Shown: positions 8,052 to 17,437 of the stretch, one piece after another | Position numbering within the stretch: position 1 is the stretch's first letter | Layout of the letters: every line of letters begins with the position of its first letter | Origin: a virus | Strand: one strand, 5' to 3' | DNA length: 57,053 nucleotides | IMG/VR virus record: IMGVR_UViG_3300015206_000001 | Span: 1 to 57,053 of that record | Translations under genes and position numbers: made by a program | Notes under the pieces: generated by a model | The model's input: the letters and a program-made list of their open reading frames with translations, nothing else | The model's database searches: none | Told to the model about the DNA's origin: nothing

Positions 8052-9596
8052 TCAGAACAGGCGGCGCCGCGGGTCGCGCCAGCCCAGCGTGGTCCAGTTG
8101 AAGGAACAACCGGTCTGCGGCGCGACCGTCACCGATCGCGCGGTGTTGACGCGAATACGCGAGACAGTGCCGCTCTGCATGTTTCCGCCGGCGCCTGAAA
8201 CGGTGAGAAAACCGAGGGTTTGTGTGGGACCTCCCCCCGTCGGCCCCGCAACAATCGAGCCGCCGCCGGACGGCACCAGGACCGACACTCCGAAGATGGC
8301 CTCCACGGCAATCCCGTTCGGCACCGAGAGGGTGACCGGTCCGGTCGCCGAGATCGTCCCAGTGCTAATCCCGGTGGCAAGCTCGAACTGGTCGCCGAAC
8401 TGCTTCATCGCGATGACGTTGGCGCTCGCATCCGTCAGGAATGAGCCAAGGCATTGCTTGGTGGTCCAGCCCGAAGGCATCGCAGGCGACGGATAACTCT
8501 GCGAGGCCAGGATGTCGAAGCCGTCGGCTGTCGCGGTGCAGCTGGTGGTACCGACATTGGCACCGCCATTGTTGTAACTGACGCTGGTGGACGTCACCGC
8601 CGTGATCACCGCGATGCCGTCAAAACCGCCGCCGACCCCGATCACGCGGACCGTGCCGCCGACACCGAGGTTGTGCCCGGTCGGCAGTGTCAGCGAAGCC
8701 ACATTGCTCGATCGCGAAAACGCGCTGACCGAAATCGCGAGCTTTCCGATCAGATAGGCGTGCCAGGTCTGCGAGTTGCCCTTGGTCCCTGTGTCGCAGG
8801 CGCCCTGGCTCGTCCCCCCTATTCCGCCGCCTGGCGCCCATGCGGTATCGAGCCGCTTGGCCATTGCGCCGGCCAGCTGCAGGTTCGTGACATCGCTGTC
8901 GTCGCGCACGCGGCCGATCGATATGTCGATATCGCGCGTGGCGTTGGTGGCATCGTTCGAAAGCTGCAGATTGTCGGCCGGCTGGGTCCCGACGGCACCC
9001 AGAGGCGCAGCGCCAGCGGCCAGCATCGGCGCCGTGATCGATCCGGCTCCCGGCTGAAGGCTGCGGCCGATCTGGAATTCCGTGCCATCGAAGCGAAGGT
9101 CGAGCATCTGGCCGACCACATAATCGTTCGGCACCAATATGGTCGCATCGTTGTGGGTGACGTTGAAGGTGCCGACGCCGCTGATGGCGATCGTGGTCGC
9201 ACCGCCCGGACAAGGCTGCGCGATCTTGACGTAGATATTATCGCCATCATTCAGGCTCGGAAACGCCGGTGACAACGCGACGATGATCTGGCCCGGCGTC
9301 GTCGATGAATCGACACCGAAGGGCGGGTTTTTGCCGGCCAGTTGAATCGCGTTCAAAAGCATATTCGGATTGGCGTTGCTGAGTGCCGTTCCGAGCAGGT
9401 TCATCCCGCGGATGGCATTGCGGACCTGCTGCAGCATCCGGTTGAACCACAGCGCCGACATGAACGTTCCGCCGGACGTGGTGCCGGGCGGACAGTCCTG
9501 GAACCAGGTGTCGGTCGCGCCAAACGACACGCTGTCGGTCGGCTCGACCGTGGTCGAATTCGGCGCGTTGCCGGGTCCTAGCAGGTCGATGGACAT
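8052..9596 (-). CDS. Tail fibre / collar-type tail protein
   Basis: 514 residues. The N-terminus (SFGATDTWFQDCPPGTTSGG, MSALWFNRMLQQVRNAIRG) is the attachment-end pattern of tail fibre proteins that follow gp48 in Mu-like tails. The middle is Gly/Thr/Ser-rich beta material (GATTIAISGVGTFNVTHND, GHNLGVGGTVRVIGVGG). The C-terminus ends FNWTTLGWRDPRRRLF. It directly follows the gp48-like gene, as expected for the main host-recognition fibre. Confidence 0.7.
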   Translation of the reverse strand: MSIDLLGPGNAPNSTTVEPTDSVSFGATDTWFQDCPPGTTSGGTFMSALWFNRMLQQVRNAIRGMNLLGTALSNANPNMLLNAIQLAGKNPPFGVDSSTTPGQIIVALSPAFPSLNDGDNIYVKIAQPCPGGATTIAISGVGTFNVTHNDATILVPNDYVVGQMLDLRFDGTEFQIGRSLQPGAGSITAPMLAAGAAPLGAVGTQPADNLQLSNDATNATRDIDISIGRVRDDSDVTNLQLAGAMAKRLDTAWAPGGGIGGTSQGACDTGTKGNSQTWHAYLIGKLAISVSAFSRSSNVASLTLPTGHNLGVGGTVRVIGVGGGFDGIAVITAVTSTSVSYNNGGANVGTTSCTATADGFDILASQSYPSPAMPSGWTTKQCLGSFLTDASANVIAMKQFGDQFELATGISTGTISATGPVTLSVPNGIAVEAIFGVSVLVPSGGGSIVAGPTGGGPTQTLGFLTVSGAGGNMQSGTVSRIRVNTARSVTVAPQTGCSFNWTTLGWRDPRRRLF

Positions 9597-9608
9597 AAAT
9601 TAAATCCT

Positions 9609-10331
9609 TCAGATCGTGACGTAGGTCGCCGGCACATGTGCCGGCAGGATGCGTTCCAGAAGGCACTGCAGCGCGCCGATCGACGGCGGACAGTTCAGCG
9701 TCATGCCGGCGAGCAAGAGACCAGCAAGCGGCTGGATGGCCTCGGCGCCGCCCGCAAAGGCCGGGCTGTTTTCGAGCGAGACCGTGATCGTTAATCCGAG
9801 CGAGACCTCGCCGCCGCCGGCGGTAAACCCTCCGGCAAATACCGAGCCCGCCTGCGAGCCGCAAAAGCCGGCGTCGTTTGCGATCATCACCGACCAGCCG
9901 GCCTGCGCTGCGACCGATTCGAAATACGAAGGTTGCGAACCGCCGACTGCCGAGACCCTTGTGCAAAGGTCGGCGCCGGGATCACACGGATCCGGCAGCC
10001 CATATTCCTCGTTCCAGAGGTCGAGCGTCTTTGAGGCCGTGGCGCAAAAGAACTCTTCCTTCAACGCGCAAATATCGGCCTCGACCGCGTTCTTCACCGC
10101 GGCCAGTGCCACATAAAATCCGGCCTGGACGTAACCGGGCAGCCATTCCGAGATCGCCGGAACGCTGCCGTTGAGCGCCTGCAGCCATGCGAGAAACCGC
10201 GCGATCGTTCCGCCGCCGTCATTGACGGGCCACGCGGCGCCGCGTGGCAGATTGGCGCAAAGAGCAACAGCCGTTTGCTCCAGCGTCGGGCAGACGAACG
10301 GCGCCGAGACGGTTTGCGGACAGGATGTCAT
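9609..10331 (-). CDS. Mu gp48-like (DUF2313/YmfQ) baseplate protein
   Basis: 240 residues. LCANLPRGAAWPV near the N-terminus and TLDLWNEEYGLPDPCDPGA in the middle are family signatures, and a Cys-rich C-terminal part (LNCPPSIGALQCLLERILPAH) closes the protein. In Mu this protein sits at the baseplate wedge where the fibre attaches. It lies between the baseplate J-like gene and the fibre gene, exactly the Mu order. Confidence 0.8.
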   Translation of the reverse strand: MTSCPQTVSAPFVCPTLEQTAVALCANLPRGAAWPVNDGGGTIARFLAWLQALNGSVPAISEWLPGYVQAGFYVALAAVKNAVEADICALKEEFFCATASKTLDLWNEEYGLPDPCDPGADLCTRVSAVGGSQPSYFESVAAQAGWSVMIANDAGFCGSQAGSVFAGGFTAGGGEVSLGLTITVSLENSPAFAGGAEAIQPLAGLLLAGMTLNCPPSIGALQCLLERILPAHVPATYVTI

Positions 10332-10338
10332 GACGCGG

Positions 10339-11478
10339 CTATTCGAACGTCAGCGTGCCGAGCACGGGGATCTGACCGACGGCCTGCGATACGTCAGCTG
10401 TCGGCGAGACCACCTTGCCGCGCGACACGCCGGTCGCGTCCGCCACCGCGCGCTCCAGCCATTCCAGGGCAAAGGTGCTTGGCGTCGCCAGGAACGGCAT
10501 TGCCGGATTGCCGGGATCGTTGCCGGCCACCACCGCCTGGCGCTCGAACGCCGACAGCAGCTCGGCCTGCACGGCGCTTTGCGTGGTGCTGTTGGAGGGC
10601 GACAATCCCTGCACCGTGACGTTCACGGCCAACGCCAGCGGCGCATAGACCGTGACCACGGCGCCCGCCGGCGCCACGGTCGCCAGATAGTTCGCGATGT
10701 TGGTGATGTCGCCGGCCTCGGGAATCCCGTTCGGCCGGGTGTTGTCCATCAGCGGAAAAATTCTGACGGTGCCGGGCCCGGCCCATTGCCGCTCGACGAA
10801 TACTCGCGTGACGCCGGGGATCTGCATCGCCCAGGTCACATAATCCGCTGGCGCGCCCGCTTGCGGCGGATTGCGCTTCTTGAACAGGATCCGGTAGCGA
10901 TAGGTCCCCGGCGGCGGGGTGAAATAGTCGCCGTCCTGTTCGACATCGGCACCGCCGCCGAGACCGCCGGTTCCGACAGCCGCCGTGGCATTGGCATCGC
11001 CGTGAACGTCGGTCACGCCGGAAATGATCTGCATCGTGGTGCCGGCAATGGTGTTCGATGCGCCTGCCGGAACGGATGCCTGTACCGGCACATTGAGCGT
11101 GCCGGCGATGTTCAGCGAGACCGCCTGGGTCGCGGTGAACTGCACGCCATCGCTGCGCTGGAACACGGCGCCGAACGCGACATTCACCGCGTCGGCGATT
11201 GTCAGCACGATCGACCCGTTCGACGGCGTCGCCGGATTGCGGCCGAGATTGATTTCGGCGCCATGGCGATCGAGGTTATCGCCGTCGGCCGTGATCGCGA
11301 ACTTCTGCCGCTGCGTATAATCCAGGAAGCCGTACAGCTCCTGCGACATCGCGCCGACGACCTTCGCGGTCGGATTTACGTTGTTCGGCCACAGCCACGC
11401 ATCGGTGCCGGGCAGATAGGTCCGGAATGCGGCGCGCGCCTTTTGCACGGACTGCAGGAATGTCGGGATCGGAAACAT
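10339..11478 (-). CDS. Baseplate J-like protein (Mu gp47 type)
   Basis: 379 residues. The N-terminus (FPIPTFLQSVQKARAAFRT) and the later ADYVTWAMQIPGVTRVFVE, GTVRIFPLMDN and VTVYAPLALAVNVTVQGL segments are typical of the baseplate J wedge family. The protein forms the ring that triggers sheath contraction on host contact. Its neighbours are gp46- and gp48-like proteins in the Mu order. Confidence 0.88.
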   Translation of the reverse strand: MFPIPTFLQSVQKARAAFRTYLPGTDAWLWPNNVNPTAKVVGAMSQELYGFLDYTQRQKFAITADGDNLDRHGAEINLGRNPATPSNGSIVLTIADAVNVAFGAVFQRSDGVQFTATQAVSLNIAGTLNVPVQASVPAGASNTIAGTTMQIISGVTDVHGDANATAAVGTGGLGGGADVEQDGDYFTPPPGTYRYRILFKKRNPPQAGAPADYVTWAMQIPGVTRVFVERQWAGPGTVRIFPLMDNTRPNGIPEAGDITNIANYLATVAPAGAVVTVYAPLALAVNVTVQGLSPSNSTTQSAVQAELLSAFERQAVVAGNDPGNPAMPFLATPSTFALEWLERAVADATGVSRGKVVSPTADVSQAVGQIPVLGTLTFE

Positions 11479-11481
11479 TCT

Positions 11482-12027
11482 TTAAGCCGAGGCCTGCAGT
11501 TGCGACCAGATGATATCGAAGGCGCGGTCATAGACCTTCGAGCCGTCGCGACCGAACATCTCGATCGCGAGCAGAAGCGTGTTGCGGTTGGCAATGGTTG
11601 CGACCGCGTTGATGGTGACGACCGCGCCTTGGGTTTGAAGCGGCGCGAGCGCCTGCAGCGCGAAGCTCTGCGCCCAGAACGCGGTCCGCGATGTCAGCGG
11701 CGCCCGCTTCAACACCCAGAGAAACGATCCGAGCACTGTCTCGCCGAGATCCGCGCGAACGTCGATGCCATCGCCCCACCAGCCGCGAAAATCGCCGTCA
11801 CTTACCAGATAGGCCAGCGGATGGTTCGACGGCAGCTGTGCGTCGGTGAACAGACACAGCACCACCCCCGTCTCGAGCGCGGCCTCGGCCTGCAGTCCGC
11901 CGGAGTTGAGCGGCGCGTTGCCTGCCAGGACAAAGTCGGCAATGCCGGCTTCCTGGTCGAAGATGGAATCCCACAATAGGAACGGATCGGGCTGACAGGC
12001 TTCGTCCGATCGAATGAGGATTTCCAT
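11482..12027 (-). CDS. Phage GP46 family baseplate protein
   Basis: 181 residues. The core (DSIFDQEAGIADFVL, GVVLCLFTDAQLPSNHPL, DFRGWWGD) is the GP46 signature; the later ITINAVAT-like strand and MFGRDGSKVYD segment fit. It contributes to the baseplate wedge next to the J-like protein, four bases downstream. Confidence 0.85.
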   Translation of the reverse strand: MEILIRSDEACQPDPFLLWDSIFDQEAGIADFVLAGNAPLNSGGLQAEAALETGVVLCLFTDAQLPSNHPLAYLVSDGDFRGWWGDGIDVRADLGETVLGSFLWVLKRAPLTSRTAFWAQSFALQALAPLQTQGAVVTINAVATIANRNTLLLAIEMFGRDGSKVYDRAFDIIWSQLQASA

Positions 12028-12039
12028 GGCCTGCCTGAT

Positions 12040-12507
12040 TTACTGTGCAAACAGCGTGGTCGAGGAAGCGCCGCCGGCGAGAGCGACCGGCGTGTTGGCT
12101 GAAGCCGACCCGACATGCATCGGCCCGACCACCACCACCTTGGTCGCCGTGATCGTCAGCGTGCCGCAGACCAGTTCGACATTCTGTTCGATGAATTTCA
12201 GCACCTGGCCGAAGGCGTCATAGAGCGCGACGCCGCCGATCGGCAGGTTCTTGACGCGTGACTTCTGATCCTCGCCGCCGACAAACACCGCGCGATCGGA
12301 ACGGCCGCCCAGGCAGGCGAGAAGCCCGTCGGCGCCGACCGGCATGTTCGATGTCAGACCGAACTGCTGGATACGCAGCACCTTCGAGAGCTGCTCGGAG
12401 GCCAAGCCCGTCAGGGTCAAGAGCTGTCTCGATCCGGTATCGTCGCTCGAGACCACCTGCGCCCGGCGCAGCATGGTCCGGACGGCATGGCGATCGTCGT
12501 GACTCAT
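12040..12507 (-). CDS. Mu gp45-like baseplate spike protein
   Basis: 155 residues. The N-terminus (DRHAVRTMLRRAQVV) and central GLTSNMPVGADGLLACLGG and RVKNLPIGGVALYD motifs are typical of gp45-like spikes. The C-terminal repetitive beta part (CGTLTITATKVVVVGPMHVG) fits a trimeric piercing needle. It is expected to be pushed through the outer membrane at contraction. Confidence 0.8.
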   Translation of the reverse strand: MSHDDRHAVRTMLRRAQVVSSDDTGSRQLLTLTGLASEQLSKVLRIQQFGLTSNMPVGADGLLACLGGRSDRAVFVGGEDQKSRVKNLPIGGVALYDAFGQVLKFIEQNVELVCGTLTITATKVVVVGPMHVGSASANTPVALAGGASSTTLFAQ

Positions 12508-12513
12508 TGCGCG

Positions 12514-13566
12514 TTAGTCCTGATCGTCGATCGACCAATCGCTACCGGCCGATCCGCCCTTCCCGGCTTTGCCGCCGAAAGCCCGTGGATCCACCAGGGT
12601 CAAATCGGCAAACGAACCTTTGCGGTTTTGCCGCAGCTTGCGATGCTTGATCATCATCAGCTGCGCGATGTTCAAAAACGTGCTCTCGGTCCAGACCAGG
12701 TTTCCAGGCGTCCAGAGCGTGCCGGTGTCATCGCGAAAGCCCTGCACTGTAACCGAGGCTTTCAGACTTTCGCCGGCTTCGCGGTCGCGCCTGGTGTCGG
12801 CCCGTTCTTGGGCTTCATCCGCCGTCAGATCACCATCTTCGATCAGCACCAGCGGGCGATTGCGGTTGACCGCGGTGTCTTGCGACGTCGCCTCGATCTG
12901 CAGCGCGGTCGCGCCCGAATTGTCAGGCTGCTGCCCGCGCACGATGATCTTGGAATGCCGATGTGCCCAGTTGAAGTCGCCGTCGGCGTCAATAATATTG
13001 ACGCCTTCGAAAAGACCGCCGGAGTGGCGCGTGGTGCCCGCCTTCGTGATCTTGATCGTGCCGTCGGGCTGGCCCGCCAGCGTCAGACCTTGTTTGCGCG
13101 AAAGGCGTTCGATGGCGGCGAAGGCGGTTTCCCCCGGCGTGATCTGATACTCCGCGACCGCGCTTAGATCCTGATCGGTCGAAAACCCGCAGCTAAACTC
13201 GTCGAGCTGCTGCGCGATCTGCATCAGGTTCTGGTTTTCGAAACGGCCCGTCGAATGCATCGCGGCGCTGTCGACAAAATCCTGCGATTTGCCGCGGCCG
13301 GCGATACCGATGGTCGAAGGCGAGCGGCCTTTGATCGATGGCTGATAGCGATCGACAAATCCCGTGAAAGCCAGGTCATCGTTGCAAAAAATCGTCAGCG
13401 GCATCCCGGCAGAGAACGTGGCGGCTGTGGCCGCAGATCCGATGAACGCAGGCGTCACCATCGAGAACTTGTCGGTGCCATGGTCGAAGGCGCTCTCCAG
13501 TTCGATCGAAGTGAACCCAGTCCAGGAATTACCGCCGACCCGGACGGTGACAATCTCTTTTCCCAT
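12514..13566 (-). CDS. Baseplate hub protein (Mu gp44 / late control D-like)
   Basis: 350 residues. N-terminal VTVRVGGNSWTGFTSIELES and SMVTPAF strands, PLTIFCNDDLAFTGFVD, and YQITPGETAFAAIERLSRKQ are characteristic of the hub that joins tube to spike. The C-terminal 35 residues are Gly/Lys/Asp-rich and probably disordered. It ends just ahead of the spike gene and starts in an overlap with the gp43-like gene. Confidence 0.85.
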   Translation of the reverse strand: MGKEIVTVRVGGNSWTGFTSIELESAFDHGTDKFSMVTPAFIGSAATAATFSAGMPLTIFCNDDLAFTGFVDRYQPSIKGRSPSTIGIAGRGKSQDFVDSAAMHSTGRFENQNLMQIAQQLDEFSCGFSTDQDLSAVAEYQITPGETAFAAIERLSRKQGLTLAGQPDGTIKITKAGTTRHSGGLFEGVNIIDADGDFNWAHRHSKIIVRGQQPDNSGATALQIEATSQDTAVNRNRPLVLIEDGDLTADEAQERADTRRDREAGESLKASVTVQGFRDDTGTLWTPGNLVWTESTFLNIAQLMMIKHRKLRQNRKGSFADLTLVDPRAFGGKAGKGGSAGSDWSIDDQD

Positions 13567-14906
13567 CAGGGAGCGGGCCAGCTGGTTGGTAGCGAGCTGG
13601 GCGCCGGCGAGTTCGGCGCCAGCGCCATGAACTCGGTCGGCATGAACGACGGATGCACCACGTCATTGCGCAGCACCAGGTCGAACGCCCGCGTCGGGTC
13701 ACCATAGAGCCGCCAGGCCCACCAGAACGCCGGCATCGACTGCGGCGCGGACACGGTCACGACCGGCGCCAGATTGGCGATCAGCTGGGTCAGGAACTGC
13801 ACGGTCGACCCCTGCAGATCCTCGATCGCGGAAAACACTTCAGCCCCCGCAAGGCCGCTCCAGTTGTCGAGTTCAAACTCCAGCCGTTCGGCGACCGCTG
13901 CGCGCGCCGCGACGCCATCGGGGCGGCTGTTATAGGTTTTCCGCTGCAGCGCCTCGCACCAGGCCGTAAACGCCGCCAGCCGCGCCAGCGCGGCGATGGA
14001 AGCGGTATTCGCCGCCGCAGCCGTCGCATTGACCGACAGCGCCGTGGTGACGGTCACCGGCGCAAAATCCAGCGCGAGGCCGAGCATGGCGCCAGCGCCG
14101 GCATCCGCGTTGCCTTGCAGTCCCTCGGCCAGCAATCGGATGGTGGCGACGATGCTGGCGGCAAGAACCGACGACGGATCGGTCGGCACGTTGTCGATGT
14201 CCGGCACAGCGCTCAAGAGATTGGCGACGTCGATCGGGTCGGCCGGATCCTCGAAAGCCAGCAGCAAGGGTGCTGCTTGCGTAATCGCGGCATCGGCCGC
14301 GGCAACCTGCGCCGAAATGGTCGCATCGCAAGGATTCGATGTCCGCACCAGCTCGATCGAGGTCGCAATGCCCTGCACCGCATCGATCGCGGCCGCCAGC
14401 ACATAGTCGGCGACGTTGTTCAGCACCAGCGCGCCCGGAAACAGGTCGGCAATCGAGGACGCCATTTCATCAGCGGAATCGAACACGCCCTGGCCGAGCA
14501 TAGCTGTCGAGGTCAGAGCCTGTGGCGCGCCATCGATGACGAACTTCAGCGAAAAGGCGATGAAGCCGAACTTGTCCTTGTCGGCGGTGCGGCGGAAGGA
14601 CTCGCAGTGCACCTGCACCGGGCCCTGGATCGGCACCACCAGCGTGCCAGGTCCTTCGGTCTCGAAAATGGACTCGAGGTTCAGCGCCTGGGTGTCGGCG
14701 TCATCACCATGCACATAGCCGGTGCCTTCGTAGGTCCGCGTCTTGCGGCCCATGTCCTCGACAAAGGACTGTTCGGCATGCGGCGGTTCATGGATGCCGA
14801 GATCGCGGCCGCCGGAGGATTCGTCCCGATCGAAAAAGAACGGCACGCCCATATAGGACGCAGGCCACAGCGTCGTGGTCCAGTCGCGGCATTCGATAGT
14901 CGTCAT
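13566..14906 (-). CDS. DNA-circularisation N-terminal domain protein (Mu gp43 type)
   Basis: 446 residues. Residues 1-110 (WPASYMGVPFFFDRDE, GRKTRTYEGTGYVHGDD, QALNLESIFETEGPGTLVVP) are the DNA_circ_N domain, now understood as a distal tail/baseplate connector despite its name. The rest is a long Ala-rich helical part. It starts within the end of the tape-measure gene by an ATGA-type overlap. Confidence 0.85.
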   Translation of the reverse strand: MTTIECRDWTTTLWPASYMGVPFFFDRDESSGGRDLGIHEPPHAEQSFVEDMGRKTRTYEGTGYVHGDDADTQALNLESIFETEGPGTLVVPIQGPVQVHCESFRRTADKDKFGFIAFSLKFVIDGAPQALTSTAMLGQGVFDSADEMASSIADLFPGALVLNNVADYVLAAAIDAVQGIATSIELVRTSNPCDATISAQVAAADAAITQAAPLLLAFEDPADPIDVANLLSAVPDIDNVPTDPSSVLAASIVATIRLLAEGLQGNADAGAGAMLGLALDFAPVTVTTALSVNATAAAANTASIAALARLAAFTAWCEALQRKTYNSRPDGVAARAAVAERLEFELDNWSGLAGAEVFSAIEDLQGSTVQFLTQLIANLAPVVTVSAPQSMPAFWWAWRLYGDPTRAFDLVLRNDVVHPSFMPTEFMALAPNSPAPSSLPTSWPAP

Positions 14907-16975
14907 GGTTGAGGCCCGTCAAACGACATCGCTTCCGGCATCGACTTTCCGACCGATCCGGTCGAGGTCACCGTGCGTTCTTCACCGTTCGGGTTGCGGA
15001 AGATCGACGTCACCCGCGCCCAGAAACCTTCGGAAGCACCCACTTCGACCTTGACCCTGACCTCCTGCGGCTCGGGATGCATGATCGCCTGCGCCAGCGC
15101 ATAGTCGCCACCCATCGCGCCCGACATCGGATTGTCGACCAGAGACTGAAACGCCTCCGGATTGTCGCGCACCGTGCTCGCTGCGACGTATGCCGCAGCA
15201 GCGCCGCCGGCGCCAACACCGGCGACAACGCCGAATGGCGAACCGATAATAGATCCCACGCCCCAGCGCGCCGCGGTTTCGGGCGAAATTATCTTAAAGA
15301 ATTTCATGGCCGACAGCGCGCTCTGATAAGAGACGGCACCGCCCGCTGCGAGCGTTCCCAGCAAACCTCCGGAGGCTGCGACCGGATGCTCGCGCGCAGC
15401 TTCCGTCAAGGCGTTCAAACCGCCGGCAATGTGGTTGAGCGCCGCTGCGGCCGGCTCTGCCAACGGCGAGCCCGCCGCCTGCAACAGATTTCCGAACTGC
15501 TCGGTGACGCTCTTGAACGCCACATACGGGTCGCGCTGCTGGAACAGCTCCGCTGCCTCCGAACCTTTCGCGCCTTTGATCAATGCGCGATCTTTTTCGA
15601 TCCGGGACTGCTGGGTCGCCAGCACGCTGACCATTTGCGCCGCGGTCGAGTCCTTGAACAGGGCGGCGATCTGATCCTGAATTTCCTTCGGGTCGGTGAT
15701 GCCATGGGCTGCCAGTGCCGGAAGCAGGACCTGGTTGACCCAGGCATAGGGATTTTCCGCTGCCAGGCGCCCGGTGGCGATGCCGTTCGGCATCAGACCT
15801 TTCACAGCGCCAGTCTTGGTGCGCAGTATTTTCGAGGGATCGGCCAGGCCAAGCTCGACGAATCTCTTCGCCGCAACATCCTTCATCTTGCCGCCGATCA
15901 GCGTGCCATAGAACGTCGACATCGCCTTGCCGGCGCTGGAGCCGCCCATTTCCTGCGCGAAGGTCGGCGCGACCTCGAGCATGAATTCATCGCTCAGTGC
16001 ATTGGTGGCGGCGCGGCCATACTTGAACGTCTCGTAATAATCCGTCGGCCGCAGCGTATCGCCGAACACGTTCAGCGCCTTCGACATGTTGTCGAGGTAA
16101 TGCTTGAACTTCGGCATGTCCTGGGTGACGCCCTTGATCTCCATGCCTTTCACGAGCTTGTCGAAGTCCGCTTCCAGTTCCTCGGAGCGCTCCGGATGGG
16201 CGCCCTGCGCCACCACATAGGTTTGCAACAGCGGCTCGATGATCTGGCTGGCTTCTTCGAAATTACCGACGATCGAGCGCGCGTTGCGCAACAGATGCAG
16301 GATCTTGGTCTGCCCGACGGATCGGTATTTGCCGCTCATTTCGGCGGATAGTTTTTCGGCTTCCGCGATTTCTGCCGGCGTCATGCCGGACGCTTCCATA
16401 CGCACCCGTTCGTGCTCGCCTTGCGCCGTCGCCTTGATGGTCTCGCGCGCGCCCTCACGTGCCGCGTGTCCGACGACCAGGGCGCCGCCGGCGGCCACAA
16501 CGCCCCCCGCCGCCGTCCGCAACCGCTGCGCCCGCTCTGCCTGGCGTCCTTGGCGCGCCAGCGCGTTCGTTGCGTGGTCGGACTCGGTCCTTAGGCGCGC
16601 CTGCTCGGCCGCGAGCCGCGACACCGAGATGCCGTAGCCTTCCAGCTCGTGCTTGGCGCCGATCGCCGCGGACTTTTGCGCCTCGAACGACCTGGAGGCC
16701 TGCTGAACGGCGCGCACCGCTGATCGGTAAGTCGCCTCCATCGCCTTGGTCTTTGGACCGATCGCCGACATCGCCTTGCCGGCGTCCTCGACGGCCTTTT
16801 GCGCCTGGTTGAATTTGCCGCGCGCGCCGGCAAATTTTTCCTGGGCTTTGCGGAAATTATCGACGCTCTTTGCCGCGCTCTCGACCCGCTTGGCGACATC
16901 CTCCAGCGCCTTGGTCGACGAGCCATCGGCGCGGCCGCGAATGACCAGCTCGGCATCGAGTACCCTGGTGGTCAT
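14903..16975 (-). CDS. Tail tape measure protein
   Basis: 690 residues. Residues ~15-180 are a coiled-coil rich in Ala, Lys and Gln (VAKRVESAAKSVDNFRKAQE). A Gly/Ala-rich segment follows (AAGGVVAAGGALVVGHAA), then helical repeats, and near residue 560-610 a glycine-rich hydrophobic stretch that may enter the host membrane. It fits between the chaperone and gp43-like genes. By the usual ~1.5 angstrom per residue rule the tail would be about 100 nm long; that is an estimate. Confidence 0.88.
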   Translation of the reverse strand: MTTRVLDAELVIRGRADGSSTKALEDVAKRVESAAKSVDNFRKAQEKFAGARGKFNQAQKAVEDAGKAMSAIGPKTKAMEATYRSAVRAVQQASRSFEAQKSAAIGAKHELEGYGISVSRLAAEQARLRTESDHATNALARQGRQAERAQRLRTAAGGVVAAGGALVVGHAAREGARETIKATAQGEHERVRMEASGMTPAEIAEAEKLSAEMSGKYRSVGQTKILHLLRNARSIVGNFEEASQIIEPLLQTYVVAQGAHPERSEELEADFDKLVKGMEIKGVTQDMPKFKHYLDNMSKALNVFGDTLRPTDYYETFKYGRAATNALSDEFMLEVAPTFAQEMGGSSAGKAMSTFYGTLIGGKMKDVAAKRFVELGLADPSKILRTKTGAVKGLMPNGIATGRLAAENPYAWVNQVLLPALAAHGITDPKEIQDQIAALFKDSTAAQMVSVLATQQSRIEKDRALIKGAKGSEAAELFQQRDPYVAFKSVTEQFGNLLQAAGSPLAEPAAAALNHIAGGLNALTEAAREHPVAASGGLLGTLAAGGAVSYQSALSAMKFFKIISPETAARWGVGSIIGSPFGVVAGVGAGGAAAAYVAASTVRDNPEAFQSLVDNPMSGAMGGDYALAQAIMHPEPQEVRVKVEVGASEGFWARVTSIFRNPNGEERTVTSTGSVGKSMPEAMSFDGPQP

Positions 16976-16976
16976 G

Positions 16977-17434
16977 CTATCTGCGCCGCTTTTGCTTGTT
17001 CAACCAGGAGACCATTCGCCTGTGCCAATAGACCAGTTCGTGAAGACTCAAGCGGCCGATCGCATCGAGGCTGAAATTGCCGACGCCGCCGAAGGCCAGC
17101 TCGTCGGCTAGGTCTTCAAGCCCTCTTTGGGAGCCTCGGCGTCGGCCAGGAAAAAACCCATGATGGCGCCCTTGACCTTTTGCGCCAGCAGGAAGTCGTC
17201 TTTCGGCATCAAGAGCTCGGATGGCTCGACGATCAGCACCTTCGCGTAAGCGCGGATGACATCCATGTTCTCGGCGGCAAAGCACTGGTTGCCGACACCG
17301 GTCGGGACCCAGATGTAAGGATCGCCATAGGCCATATATTCATCGAAGGTCGGCGGACGCAGCACCACCTCGTTGATCGGTCCTTTATGGCCGATGACTG
17401 GCTTCGAAAGCGGAATTCGGACTTCATTCGCCAT
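16977..17434 (-). CDS. Tail assembly chaperone, -1 frameshift long product (152 aa)
   Basis: Frame 0 supplies residues 1-95, then a -1 slip on TTTTTTC (17150-17156) gives 57 more residues beginning PGRRRGSQRGLEDLADELAF and ending WLNKQKRRR, stopping at 16977. The downstream extension has no start of its own and lies between the short chaperone and the tape measure gene, the classic G/GT-type arrangement. The long form would bind the tape measure while the short extension-free form covers it. The frameshift is inferred from the heptamer and frame relation. Confidence 0.7.
17108..17434 (-). CDS. Tail assembly chaperone, short form (Mu gp41-like)
   Basis: 108 residues. SKPVIGHKGPINEVVLRPPT and FDEYMAYGDP are typical of gp41/gpE-type chaperones that coat the tape measure during tail assembly. 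It ends with TAG at 17108 and lies directly downstream of the tail tube gene. It is the frame-0 product of the frameshift pair described for 16977-17434. Confidence 0.8.
   Translation of the reverse strand: MANEVRIPLSKPVIGHKGPINEVVLRPPTFDEYMAYGDPYIWVPTGVGNQCFAAENMDVIRAYAKVLIVEPSELLMPKDDFLLAQKVKGAIMGFFLADAEAPKEGLKT
17150..17156 (-). other. Programmed -1 frameshift slippery heptamer TTTTTTC
   Basis: Read on the minus strand, the frame-0 codons are GGT TTT TTC CTG, so the heptamer is T TTT TTC. After a -1 slip both tRNAs still pair (TTT with TTT; the Phe TTC anticodon with TTT). The shift enters the frame that stays open to 16977. Confidence 0.75.
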
Positions 17435-17437
17435 CGA

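Noticed and set aside
10171-11979. 602-codon plus-strand frame opposite the baseplate genes
   Set aside because: Arg/His-rich shadow of the GC-rich baseplate genes on the other strand, which have recognisable families.
13653-16351. Long plus-strand frames opposite tape measure and gp43-like genes
   Set aside because: Shadows; Arg/Gly/His-rich with no domain and no start signals.
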